Source: Streptomyces sp. NBC_00258
GTDB taxonomy: Bacteria; Actinomycetota; Actinomycetes; Streptomycetales; Streptomycetaceae
Assembly: GCF_036182465.1 (NCBI RefSeq)
Contig: NZ_CP108081.1
Location: 7,874,001 to 7,938,000 of the forward strand
Length of the DNA stretch: 64,000 bases
Direction of reading: 5' to 3'
Below, piece after piece: positions 8,420 through 16,337 of the stretch (within the stretch, counting starts at the first letter, position 1; each line of letters starts with the position of its first letter). The notes under the pieces are model-generated. The model worked only from the letters and a program-made list of their open reading frames with translations. It had not been told where the DNA came from and made no database searches. A program made the position numbers and the translations under genes.

Positions 8420-9331
8420 TTACGCGACCGTCGCGTACGTGGCGACCGACGTGTAGTGCGAGGCGTCCCCCGCGATCGAGTAGCTCTCCTTGCCCTCGAT
8501 GCCGACCGGCACGTCACCGGCGACCGTCACCCGGTTCAGGCGGCGCGGCAGGCCGTCGTAGTTGTCGATGGCGTAGTGCTGGGTGATGCGGTTGTCGAAG
8601 AGGACGAGCTGGTTCGGCGACCAGCGGTGGCGCAGGACGTTCTCGGGCCGGGTGACGTAGGCCTGGAGCAGGTCGAGGACCTTGCGGGACTCGCTCAGCG
8701 ACAGGCCGACGATCCGCTGCGCGAAGCCGCCGATGAACAGCCCGCGCTCACCGGTCAGCGGGTGGACGCGGACGACGGGGTGTGCGGTGCGGTACTTGAT
8801 GGACGTGAACTGGGCGCGCCGCGCGGCCTGTTCCTCGTCCACCTCCTCCTCGGGCACCGCGTAGTCGTAGTCGTTGGTGTGCTCGGCCCACAGGGTGTCG
8901 GCGAGCAGCCGGAGGGGTTCGGGCAGGTTGCGGTAGGCGGCGGCCGAACTGGCGATCAGCGTCTCGCCCCCGTACGGCGGGATCGTGATGCTGCGCAGGG
9001 TGCTGGCCTGCGGCGGGTTGAGGACGAACGTGACGTCGGTGTGCCAGTTGTTGGCGGCGCGGCCGCGCTCGCTGTCGACGGGCAGCACGTTCGGGGCGCC
9101 CTCCACGGCGGGCACGGTCGGGTGGGCGGTGGTCAGGTCGCCGAAGTGACGGGCGAAGGCCTGCTGGCCCGCGTCGTCGAGGTTCACGTCGTCGAAGACC
9201 AGGGCCTTGTGGACGTTGAGGGCGTCACGGAGGGCGGTGACGGTCTCGGGGTCGAGCGGCCTGGAGATGTCGACGCCGGATATCTGAGCGCCGATCCTCG
9301 CGGTGACCTTGCGGATCTCGATGTCGGACAT
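8420..9331 (-). CDS. TauD/AtsK-family Fe(II)/2-oxoglutarate dioxygenase
   Basis: This enzyme probably releases sulfite or sulfate from a sulfonate or alkyl sulfate by alpha-ketoglutarate-dependent hydroxylation. It has 303 aa. The metal triad is visible: His97 and Asp99 in NNWHTDVTF, and the distal His252 in ITQHYAIDNY. Arg in PRRLNRVTV (about 264-267) binds 2-oxoglutarate. The start has AAAGGA about 6 nt upstream. It is the last gene of the organosulfur operon, 69 nt after the flavin monooxygenase. Within the family it is closer to AtsK (alkylsulfatase) than to strict TauD by general look, but the substrate is not certain. Confidence 0.88.
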   Translation of the reverse strand: MSDIEIRKVTARIGAQISGVDISRPLDPETVTALRDALNVHKALVFDDVNLDDAGQQAFARHFGDLTTAHPTVPAVEGAPNVLPVDSERGRAANNWHTDVTFVLNPPQASTLRSITIPPYGGETLIASSAAAYRNLPEPLRLLADTLWAEHTNDYDYAVPEEEVDEEQAARRAQFTSIKYRTAHPVVRVHPLTGERGLFIGGFAQRIVGLSLSESRKVLDLLQAYVTRPENVLRHRWSPNQLVLFDNRITQHYAIDNYDGLPRRLNRVTVAGDVPVGIEGKESYSIAGDASHYTSVATYATVA

Positions 9332-9400
9332 GGGGTTCCTTTCGGAGCGGACGCGGACGCGGACGCGGGCTCGGAGTCCGGGCCGGGATCGGGATCGGGC

Positions 9401-10747
9401 TCAGACTCGGGCGAGTGCGGGGGCGGTGACGTACTGGTTGGCGGGGCGCGGGAGTCCGTATCTCTCGCGGAGGGTCTGCCGGGGGCCGTACTCCTCGCGG
9501 AGCAGACCGCGGGCGCGCAGGAGCGGGACGACATGGTCGACGAAGGCGTCGAGCCCGGACGGCAGGACCGCGGGCATGATGTTGAAGCCGTCGGCGGCCC
9601 CGCGCGTGAACCACTTCTCGATGGCGTCGGCGACCTGCTCGGGTGTCCCGGCGAAGGTGAGGTGCCCACGCCCGCCGCCGAGGCGCCCGATCAGCTGCCG
9701 CACGGTGAGGCGCTCACGCCGGGCCAGCTCCACCACGAGCGTGTAGCGGCTCTTGGCGCCCTCGATGACGCTCTCCGGAGGCAGGTCGGCGGGGAGCTCG
9801 GCATCCAACTCCAGTGATCCCGGCGGCAGTTGCAGCAGCGCTTCCAGACGGCCCACGCCGTGCGCGTACACGATGTGGTCCTCCAGCACCTGTTCCGCCG
9901 CCAGTGCCTCGGTCTCCGTCGAACCGATGACGGGGACGATGCCGGGCAGCACCTTGATGTGGTCGGGGTCCCGACCGGCCGCTGCCGTACGGGACTTGAG
10001 GTCGGCGTAGAAGGCCTGCGCGTCCTCGATGGTCTGCTGGGCGGTGAACACCGCCTCCGCGTACCGGGCCGCGAACCCCTTGCCGTCCTCGGACGAGCCC
10101 GCCTGCACGAGCAGCGGGTAACCCTGCGGGGTGCGCGGCACGTTGAGGGCGCCCTCGACGCTGAAGTACCGGCCCTTGTGCCGGGCGGGGTGGACTCTCG
10201 TGTCGTCGCCCCAGACGCCGGCCGCCTTGTCGGCGACGATCGCGTCGTCCTCCCAGCTGTCCCAGAGCTTCAGGGCCACGTCGAGGAACTCCGCGGCACG
10301 GGCGTACCGCTCGGCGTGCGCGGGCTCCGCGTCGAGACCGAAGTTGCGGGCGGCCTCGGCGCCCGCCGTGGTGACGATGTTCCAGCCCGCCCGGCCGCCG
10401 CTGATGATGTCGAGCGAGGCGAACTTACGGGCCAGGTTGTAGGGCGAGTTGTAGGAGGTGGAGGCGGTGGCGATCAGACCGATGTGCTCGGTGGCCGTCG
10501 CCAGCGCGGTGAGCAGGGTGAGCGGCTCCAGGGCGCCGGCCGGCCGCTGGGCGAGGTTGCCCCACAGCTGCGGCCCGTCGGCGAGGAAGAGCGAGTCGAA
10601 GGTCCCGCGTTCGGCGATACGGGCCAGATGGACGTAGTGGCCGAGCTCCACATGGGCGTACGGGTCGCTCTCCGGGAGCCGCCACGACGCCTCGTGGTGG
10701 CCGGTGTTCATCAGGAAGGCGTTGAGATGCAGTCTGCGCTCGGTCAC
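9401..10747 (-). CDS. FMN-dependent monooxygenase, NtaA/SnaA/DszA family
   Basis: This luciferase-like, reduced-flavin-dependent oxygenase of about 448 aa probably splits C-S bonds of organosulfur compounds. The N-terminus (RRLHLNAFLMNTGHHEASWR) and the segment SLFLADGPQLWG are typical of the NtaA/SnaA/SoxA/DszA group. So are TASTSYNSPYNLARKFASLD and SGGRAGWNIVTT. GTG at 10747 is chosen because GGAGG stands 7 nt before it. That GTG overlaps the stop of the ABC ATPase gene (GTGA), so translation is coupled. Such enzymes need an NAD(P)H:FMN reductase, which is not seen here. Its place beside a sulfonate-type transporter and a TauD-like enzyme supports sulfur scavenging. Confidence 0.9.
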   Translation of the reverse strand: MTERRLHLNAFLMNTGHHEASWRLPESDPYAHVELGHYVHLARIAERGTFDSLFLADGPQLWGNLAQRPAGALEPLTLLTALATATEHIGLIATASTSYNSPYNLARKFASLDIISGGRAGWNIVTTAGAEAARNFGLDAEPAHAERYARAAEFLDVALKLWDSWEDDAIVADKAAGVWGDDTRVHPARHKGRYFSVEGALNVPRTPQGYPLLVQAGSSEDGKGFAARYAEAVFTAQQTIEDAQAFYADLKSRTAAAGRDPDHIKVLPGIVPVIGSTETEALAAEQVLEDHIVYAHGVGRLEALLQLPPGSLELDAELPADLPPESVIEGAKSRYTLVVELARRERLTVRQLIGRLGGGRGHLTFAGTPEQVADAIEKWFTRGAADGFNIMPAVLPSGLDAFVDHVVPLLRARGLLREEYGPRQTLRERYGLPRPANQYVTAPALARV

Positions 10748-11586
10748 TTGGGGTCCTCCGCGTGCTCGTGGTGCTTGTGGCGGTCGTGGTTCCCGTCGTT
10801 CCCGTGGCTCCCATCGATTCCGTCGATTCCGTCGATCCCGTCGCTCCCGTGGTGGTCGTGGTGCTCCGTGACGCCGAGGGCGGCGAGGAGCCGCTCGCGG
10901 TACTCGCCGAGCAGCGGGTCCCGGTACGAGCGGGGGTGCGGGCGGTCGATGGTCAGGTCGAGGCCGATGCGGCCCTCGTCGAGCACGAGCACCCGGTCGG
11001 CCAGCACGATCGCCTCGTCCACGTCGTGGGTGACGAGCAGGACGGAGGGCCGGTGGCGCTCCCACAGCTCGCGCAGCAGGGTGTGCATACGGATCCGGGT
11101 GAGCGCGTCCAGCGCGCCGAACGGTTCGTCGGCCAGCAGGAGTTCGGGCTCGCGGACGAGGGAGCGGGCCAGGGCGGCGCGCTGGGCCTCGCCGCCGGAC
11201 AGCTCGTTGGGCCAGGCCCGTTCGCGGCCCGCGAGGCCCACCTCGGCGAGAGCGGCACGGCCCTTCTGCTCGGCCTCCTTGCCGTCGAGGCCGAGCAGCA
11301 CGTTGTCGAGGACGCGCTGCCAGGGCAGCAGCCGGGAGTCCTGGAAGACCACGGACACCCTTGACGGAGCCGTGAGTTGACCGCTTCCCGCGACCTCGTG
11401 GTCGAGTCCCGCGACCGCCCGCAGCAGCGTGCTCTTGCCGGAGCCGCTGTGCCCGAGCAGGGCGGTGAACTGTCCGGAGGGAAGGTCGAGATCGATGCCG
11501 TCGAGGACGGTCCTTCCGTCGAACGACCTTGTCAGGCCCCGGAGTTGGACGGCCGGCCGGATCAGCTGCTCAGTGTGCGGCGCCAT
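10744..11586 (-). CDS. ABC transporter ATPase, SsuB/TauB-type, with His/Asp-rich tail
   Basis: This is the energising subunit of a sulfonate/taurine-class importer, 280 aa. Walker A is GHSGSGKST (45-53), the signature is LSGGEAQRAALARSL, Walker B is LLLADEPFGALD and the switch His is in LLVTHDVDEA. The last 40 residues (241-280) are unusual. They contain three GID repeats followed by a run rich in His and Asp, with ten His in all, encoded by a 9-bp DNA repeat near 10810-10850. The tail could bind metal or be a neutral extension. ATG at 11586 has GGAGG 8 nt upstream and lies 25 nt inside the permease gene. Confidence 0.92.
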   Translation of the reverse strand: MAPHTEQLIRPAVQLRGLTRSFDGRTVLDGIDLDLPSGQFTALLGHSGSGKSTLLRAVAGLDHEVAGSGQLTAPSRVSVVFQDSRLLPWQRVLDNVLLGLDGKEAEQKGRAALAEVGLAGRERAWPNELSGGEAQRAALARSLVREPELLLADEPFGALDALTRIRMHTLLRELWERHRPSVLLVTHDVDEAIVLADRVLVLDEGRIGLDLTIDRPHPRSYRDPLLGEYRERLLAALGVTEHHDHHGSDGIDGIDGIDGSHGNDGNHDRHKHHEHAEDPK

Positions 11587-12416
11587 GACAGCACCCTCCG
11601 TTCGATCAGACGGACCGCGCTGTCGGAGATCAGGCCGAAGATGCCGTAGACGACCAGGCCGACGAGGATGACGTCCGTCTGGCCGTAGTTCTGGGCCTGG
11701 AACATCATGTAACCGAGCCCGCTGGTGGCGTTGATCTGCTCCAGCACGACCAGGCCCAGCCAGGAACCGGTGACCCCGAGCCGCAGCCCGACGAAGAAGC
11801 CGGGCAGCGCGCCCGGGATGACGATCCGCCGGATGAAGGCGTACCTCGACAGGCCCTGGACCTCGGCGAGTTCGACGAAACGGCTGTCGATGCCGGACAG
11901 TGCGGCGTGTGTGTTCAGGTAGATCGGGATGTAGACGACGATCGCGATGATGGCGATCTTGAAGGTCTCGCCGATGCCCAGCCAGAGGATGAACAGCGGG
12001 ATCAGACCGAGTGTCGGGATCGCCCGGTTGAGCTGCACCGACCCGTCGATCAGCGCCTCGCCGGTCCGGCTGAGCCCGGAGGCCAGTGCGAGGGCGATGC
12101 CCGCGGTCAGGCCGATCGCGAAGCCGGAGCCGGCGCGTTGCAGCGAGGTCAGGATGTCGGTGGGCAGTGTCCCGTCGGTCCACAGCTGGGCGCCGGTCTC
12201 CAGCACCGTCCAGGGCGCCGGGATCGCACCCGGGTCGAGCTGCCCGGCGGCGGAGGCGGCGGCCCACAGGGCGAGCAGCAGGGCCGGCCCGAGGAAGCGG
12301 GTGGCGGGCAGCCGCTTGCCGGGGGAGAGCCGACGACGCCTGCGGACCTGGGGATTCTCCACGGTGGCCGCGAGGGGCGAGGCGGCGATCGTAGTCGCGG
12401 TAGTGGTCGTGGTCAC
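11562..12416 (-). CDS. ABC transporter permease, SsuC/TauC-type
   Basis: This is the membrane subunit of the sulfonate-class importer, 284 aa, with six predicted TM segments. The EAA-type cytoplasmic loop that docks the ATPase is visible (VELAEVQGLSRYAFIRRIV, then IPGALPGFFVGLR). A Thr-rich start precedes the first TM. GTG at 12416 is chosen because GGAGG lies 8 nt upstream. An alternative GTG at 12425 overlaps the stop of the binding-protein gene but lacks its own site. It overlaps the ATPase gene by 25 nt, as expected for a tightly coupled operon. Confidence 0.92.
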   Translation of the reverse strand: MTTTTTATTIAASPLAATVENPQVRRRRRLSPGKRLPATRFLGPALLLALWAAASAAGQLDPGAIPAPWTVLETGAQLWTDGTLPTDILTSLQRAGSGFAIGLTAGIALALASGLSRTGEALIDGSVQLNRAIPTLGLIPLFILWLGIGETFKIAIIAIVVYIPIYLNTHAALSGIDSRFVELAEVQGLSRYAFIRRIVIPGALPGFFVGLRLGVTGSWLGLVVLEQINATSGLGYMMFQAQNYGQTDVILVGLVVYGIFGLISDSAVRLIERRVLSWRRTLSS

Positions 12417-12421
12417 GGCGC

Positions 12422-13489
12422 TCACCTCCGGTACTCCGCCGGTACGGACTTCGCCGCGATGCCCTCGAAACGCCGGTCGAAGAGCGAGTCGACCTTGAAC
12501 CCCTTCACGAAGCCGCCCTCGGCCAGCAGGTCGGCGGTCTCCTGCTCCCACTTGACCGCTTCGTCCCAACTCGGCGGGAACAGCGGCTTGTTGGCGAGCT
12601 CGGTGATCGACCGCGCCTGTGCGAGCGTGAGGTTCTGCGTCTTCACGTAGAACTCCTCGTTCCAGTCGTCGGGGTGCTCGTACGTCCACACCGCGCCCTT
12701 CGCCCAGCGCGGGATGTACGCGGCGACCGCGGCGGCCTTCGCGGGGTCGGCGAGCACGGAGGTGGGCGCCCACAGCAGGTTCAGCAGGTCCACGACGTCC
12801 GTGGTGATGACATGGGCGCCCTTGGACCCGTACTGCTTGAGGTACGCCGGTGACTGGGAGTTGGCGAGCGGGGCGATGTCCACCTGGCCCGCCTGGAGCG
12901 CGGTCAGGAACTGGTTGCTGGTCAGCGGCACCAGATCGACGTCGTCGTAGGCCAGCCCGGCCTGCTTCAACGCCCGCAGCAGCACGACCCCCTGCGCCTG
13001 GCCCTGCGAGAACGCGAGCTTCTTGCCCTTGAAGCCCTGGACGTCCTGGATGTCGCTGCCGGGCTTGGTGGCGAAGAGATAGTTGGGCTTGCGGGTGACG
13101 TTGATCGCGACGATCTTCGCGTCGAAGCCCTGGTAGTGCGCCTGGATGGGCGGGATGCCCGCGTTGTTGCCGACGTCCAGGGACTTGGCGCGGAAGGCGT
13201 TGATGACATCGGGTCCCGCGCCGAGGTTCGGCCAGTCGGCCACCTTGAACGGCAGGTCGGACAGTCCCGCCAACTTGAACTGCAACTGCTGGACACCCTG
13301 GTAGGAGGCGATCTTCAGGCTCGTACCGGACGGGACCTTGTCCGCCAGAGGGGCGGACGTGGACCCCTTGACCCCGGTGTCGGCGGCGCTGCTGCCCGCG
13401 CAGCCGCTGAGCCCGGCCGCGGCGGCGGCCCCGAGCAGGGACGAGAGGAAGAGACGTCGGTCGACACCGGTGGCGGACGGAGGTGGCAT
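12422..13489 (-). CDS. Lipoprotein substrate-binding protein, sulfonate/nitrate/taurine type (SsuA-like)
   Basis: This extracellular solute receptor of the ABC importer has about 355 aa. The signal peptide combines a Tat-like twin arginine (VDRRLFLSS) with a lipobox ending in LSGC, so it is probably exported folded and anchored by a lipid. The mature part has the two-lobe NMT1/SsuA pattern: LKIASYQGVQQLQFKLAG, DVGNNAGIPPIQAH and GFKGKKLAFSQGQAQG. The ATG at 13489 is preferred because AGGGAG lies 7 nt upstream; an ATG at 13510 adds seven residues. It is first in the operon, 237 nt after a Cys-rich leader peptide that probably controls it. Confidence 0.92.
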   Translation of the reverse strand: MPPPSATGVDRRLFLSSLLGAAAAAGLSGCAGSSAADTGVKGSTSAPLADKVPSGTSLKIASYQGVQQLQFKLAGLSDLPFKVADWPNLGAGPDVINAFRAKSLDVGNNAGIPPIQAHYQGFDAKIVAINVTRKPNYLFATKPGSDIQDVQGFKGKKLAFSQGQAQGVVLLRALKQAGLAYDDVDLVPLTSNQFLTALQAGQVDIAPLANSQSPAYLKQYGSKGAHVITTDVVDLLNLLWAPTSVLADPAKAAAVAAYIPRWAKGAVWTYEHPDDWNEEFYVKTQNLTLAQARSITELANKPLFPPSWDEAVKWEQETADLLAEGGFVKGFKVDSLFDRRFEGIAAKSVPAEYRR

Positions 13490-13725
13490 GGGAGGACTCC
13501 CTGAATTCATTGGGGCAGGCAGATGCGCGGCATTCCGGGCAGTTCCGGGCAGTTCCAGGCAGGGCGGAGCCGGGAACGCGGAAGGTGCGCAGGGGTAGGC
13601 ACACGTGGAGGCTCACGCGGAGGGCGTGGCGTGGCGGTGGTGGGAGAAGGACGCTGACGGATCGGCGAGGACCGCGGACGGATCGGCGAGTAGCGCGGAT
13701 GGATCGTCGTCAGTGCGTCAACGCG
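13490..13725 (-). promoter_or_regulatory. Leader region between Cys peptide and transporter operon
   Basis: This 236-nt untranslated stretch separates the leader peptide stop from the binding-protein start. It holds three tandem copies of a 10-bp unit close to ttccgggcag (13533-13562). It also holds two copies of ggacggatcggcgag-like sequence near 13664-13690. Several GC-rich segments could form alternative hairpins, as expected for an attenuator, but no single terminator with a T-run is obvious by eye. Confidence 0.4.
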
Positions 13726-13752
13726 TCAGCAACAGAAGGTGCGACAGCTCAT
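13726..13752 (-). CDS. Cys-rich leader peptide MSCRTFCC
   Basis: An eight-codon ORF reads Met-Ser-Cys-Arg-Thr-Phe-Cys-Cys-stop, with three Cys codons including a tandem pair before the stop. CAGGAG lies 10 nt upstream of the ATG, and an in-frame GTG six nt earlier is also possible. Short poly-Cys ORFs ahead of sulfur-uptake operons are known in mycobacteria to act as cysteine-responsive attenuators: stalling at Cys codons when cysteine is low allows expression downstream. Its location ahead of a sulfonate-type operon fits. Function here is inferred. Confidence 0.7.
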   Translation of the reverse strand: MSCRTFCC

Positions 13753-13805
13753 GAACACGATGCTCCTGGCCTGGTGGGGGCCTGTCAACATTCGGATTTT
13801 CTGAA

Positions 13806-15107
13806 TTAAGTCAGCCCCGGTGAGACGGTCCAGGACCTGCTCGGAGGCACGCTCAGCGGATCCCGGTAGAGCACGTCAAGGGCCACCGACCCGCCGGCCA
13901 CGGCGAGCACCGAGTCCGGAAAACTGGTCGGCACGACGGCCGCCGCCCGGTCCGGACCGACCTCCTCGCGCAGAGCGGCAAGGCAGTCCTCCCGGTGGAC
14001 GGCGCCCATCTCCGTGACGACGACCGTGTCCGGGTTGAGCACGTCGAGCAGGAGCCCCGCCGCACGGCCGACCATCCGGGCGCGCTGCAGCAGCAGACGT
14101 ACGGCGACGGGGTCGCCGTCGGCCGCGGCGGCGAGGACGTGCATGGGGTCGGAGGTCCGGACGACCCCGGCCTCGCGCGCCCTTCTGCACAGGGTCCGCT
14201 CGCTCAACTCGGCCTGCAGGCAGCCGGTCCGGCCGCAGTCGCAGCGTTCCGTGCCGCCCGCGAGCGGGAGATGGGCGATCGAGCCGGCCTGGGAACGGGG
14301 CCCGTGGTGGACCTCGTCGTGGGTGGCGAAGGCTGCGTCCACGACGTTCCCGACGAAGAGGTGCAGCACGCTGCGGCCGGCGCCGGCGGACCGCCCGAAG
14401 AGCCGCTCTCCGTTGACCAGGGCCCGTGCGTGGCCGTCCACGTACACGGGCAGGCCGGTGAGCGCGTGGATCACCTCGCGTGCGCGTACGTCCCGCCAGC
14501 CGAGGAGGGGGTGCTCGACGATGGTCCCGGAGTCCCGGTCCACCCAGCCGCCGGTGGCGACGCCCACGCCGAGGGGAACGCGCTCGGGGGCGGCCGCGAG
14601 CAGTTCGCGCAGCCCGGCGGCGGCCCTGGCCAGTACGTGGGCGGGGGCCGGGGCGGGCTCGGCCCCGGCCCTCTCCCCCTCCCCGTGGTTCAGCCGGCGT
14701 TCGGCGACGACACGGCCGCGCAGGTCCAGGAGGGCGACGGTCGTGTACGGCACCGCCACGTGCACGCCGCCGACCACGAACCGGGAGTCGTCCAGGTCGA
14801 CCGGTACGTGAGGGCGGCCGACCCCGTTCGACCGGCGGAGCGTGGCGGCCTCCTCGATCAGGCCGAGTGCGGTGAGGCGGTTGCAGTGGTCGGTGACCGA
14901 TGCCGGGGAGAGCCCGGTCAGCCGGGCGATGGTGCTGCGGGCGACCGGTCCGTGCGCCAGCACCGACCGCAGGACGGCGCTGGCGCTGGTACGGCGGCGG
15001 TCGCTGTCGACGGCTCGGCGGGTGGGGACGGGGGAGGGAGGAGGGGCAGAGGGAGAGGCAAGAACGGGAGTGGGTGCGAAGGAGGAACTGGGCATGGAGA
15101 GAGGCAT
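13806..15107 (-). CDS. ROK-family transcriptional regulator
   Basis: This protein has 433 aa. The N-terminal winged helix-turn-helix is visible (GPVARSTIARLTGLSPASVT), followed by the ROK domain with a sugar-kinase-like fold. The ROK zinc motif CDCGRTGCLQAE is intact. The kinase-type glycine-rich signature is weak, as in regulators. ATG at 15107 has GAGGAA 7 nt upstream; frames further upstream are unlikely to be translated. It stops with the rare codon TAA. It is oriented like the sulfur operon and lies just upstream, so it may regulate it, although ROK proteins more often sense sugars. The effector is unknown. Confidence 0.85.
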   Translation of the reverse strand: MPLSMPSSSFAPTPVLASPSAPPPSPVPTRRAVDSDRRRTSASAVLRSVLAHGPVARSTIARLTGLSPASVTDHCNRLTALGLIEEAATLRRSNGVGRPHVPVDLDDSRFVVGGVHVAVPYTTVALLDLRGRVVAERRLNHGEGERAGAEPAPAPAHVLARAAAGLRELLAAAPERVPLGVGVATGGWVDRDSGTIVEHPLLGWRDVRAREVIHALTGLPVYVDGHARALVNGERLFGRSAGAGRSVLHLFVGNVVDAAFATHDEVHHGPRSQAGSIAHLPLAGGTERCDCGRTGCLQAELSERTLCRRAREAGVVRTSDPMHVLAAAADGDPVAVRLLLQRARMVGRAAGLLLDVLNPDTVVVTEMGAVHREDCLAALREEVGPDRAAAVVPTSFPDSVLAVAGGSVALDVLYRDPLSVPPSRSWTVSPGLT

Positions 15108-15341
15108 GGAGGGTTTCCTCGGGAACTGGTCCGACACTGCGCCGACGTCTACGTCTGTTACGTCTGTCTCGTCTCGGCGAGCCGGATGGATCCCCTCCGC
15201 GCCCGCCTCAGCGGTGGCGACAGGTGGCCGTGCCCTGGCGTCGCAGGTCGACATAGCGACGCGACGCGAAGTTCCTGGCTTGGGCGACCATGGGGTGAAG
15301 GGTAGGCGGTGAGCGGCCTGTCCGGCCAGGGCCCGTCTTTT

Positions 15342-15531
15342 CTCGCCCCCGCCGCCCCTACCCGTCCCGTCCCTGGGGGCTGCGCCCCCAGACCCCCGCT
15401 GTCGGCCTGAACGGCCTCGTCCTCAAACGCCGGACGGGCTACTAGTCAGCCCCTCCGGCGTTTGAGGAGCGGGGGTTCGGGGGCGGAGCCCCCGAGTAGT
15501 GACGGGAATGGGTAGGGGCGGCGGGGGCGAG
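15342..15531. repeat. Family B intergenic palindromic element, full copy
   Basis: This is a ~190-bp compound inverted repeat. Its centre is CCTCAAACGCCGG (15421 on) facing CCGGCGTTTGAGG (to 15467), with 19 of 20 paired positions and a 7-nt loop. Outside it lie GC-rich arms built on CTGGGGGC/GCCCCCAG, and outermost arms near 15342-15370 and 15502-15531 (CTCGCCCCCGCCGCCCCTAC facing its complement). No gene is present. Such palindromes are widespread between Streptomyces genes. A partial copy occurs at 47817-47926. Confidence 0.75.
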
Positions 15532-15619
15532 AACCCTTTGGCGGGACCCTACAGATGGCGTCAGCCTCCTCCCCGTAGGGAACCCCACCCCACCTCAGTG
15601 ACCAGCATCACGCCCCCAC

Positions 15620-15655
15620 AGGTGTACACCACACTCTTTGTAAGAGGTGCACCAC
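15620..15655. promoter_or_regulatory. Paired GGTG/CACC dyads upstream of bioY
   Basis: GGTGTACACC and, about 22 bp on, GGTGCACC lie about 100 nt upstream of bioY. Two similar dyads suggest a repressor operator. The known actinobacterial biotin regulator BioQ is a candidate, but I cannot confirm its motif. The rest of 15532-15755 shows no gene. Confidence 0.3.
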
Positions 15656-15755
15656 GCACGGGATCCCCCCTTTGTCGACCGCTGACGGTGCTGCCCCCAA
15701 CCCCCCTGGGATAGCGTCACCGTGTCCCGAACTGCCCTCACCCGCCGGAGCCCCC

Positions 15756-16337
15756 ATGACCACCGCCGTCGTCCCCACCCGCCCGGGCCAGGTAATCGCC
15801 GACCTGCTCCCCGCCTCCCGTGTAAGGGACGCCGCACTCGTGGCCGGCGGCGCCGCGCTCACGGGCCTCGCGGCCCAGATAGCGGTCCCGGTCCCGGGCT
15901 CCCCGGTCCCGGTGACCGGCCAGACCTTCGCGGCCCTGCTCGTCGGCACCGCGCTCGGCACCGGCCGAGGCCTCGCCTCCCTCGCGATGTACGCGCTGCT
16001 CGGCCTGGCAGGCGTCCCGTGGTTCGCCGAGGGCACCTCCGGAGCCACCGTGTCCTTCGGCTACATCCTCGGCATGCTGCTCGCGGCCACCGTCGTGGGC
16101 GCCCTCGCCCGCCGCGGCGCCGACCGCTCGGTCGTACGCATGGCGGGCACGATGCTCCTGGGCGAGGCGATCATCTACGCGATCGGCGTCCCGTACCTGG
16201 CGTTCGCCGCCGGCATGACGCTGACCCAGGCCATCGCGGCCGGCCTCACCCCGTTCCTGCTCGGCGACGCGCTCAAGGCCGCCCTCGCGATGGGCGTGCT
16301 GCCCACCGCCTGGAAGTTCGTCAAGCGCGAGAGCTGA
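15756..16337 (+). CDS. bioY: BioY, biotin-binding S component of an ECF transporter
   Basis: This integral membrane protein for biotin uptake has 193 aa and six hydrophobic segments. The BioY hallmarks PVPGSPVPVTGQTFAALLVG and the Gly/Ala-rich TM run ALGTGRGLASLAMYALLGLA are present, with GVPWFAEG and a C-terminal LLGDALKAALAMG. ATG at 15756 has GGAG 6 nt upstream. No ECF ATPase or T subunit is adjacent, so it works alone or with a shared module elsewhere. The 3' end overlaps the convergent FAD oxidoreductase gene by 17 bp. Confidence 0.95.
   Translation: MTTAVVPTRPGQVIADLLPASRVRDAALVAGGAALTGLAAQIAVPVPGSPVPVTGQTFAALLVGTALGTGRGLASLAMYALLGLAGVPWFAEGTSGATVSFGYILGMLLAATVVGALARRGADRSVVRMAGTMLLGEAIIYAIGVPYLAFAAGMTLTQAIAAGLTPFLLGDALKAALAMGVLPTAWKFVKRES

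Noticed and set aside
9332..9400. Repeats between the monooxygenase and dioxygenase genes as a regulatory site
   Set aside because: They are short GC-rich slippage-like hexamers without dyad symmetry, in an operon gap of only 69 nt.
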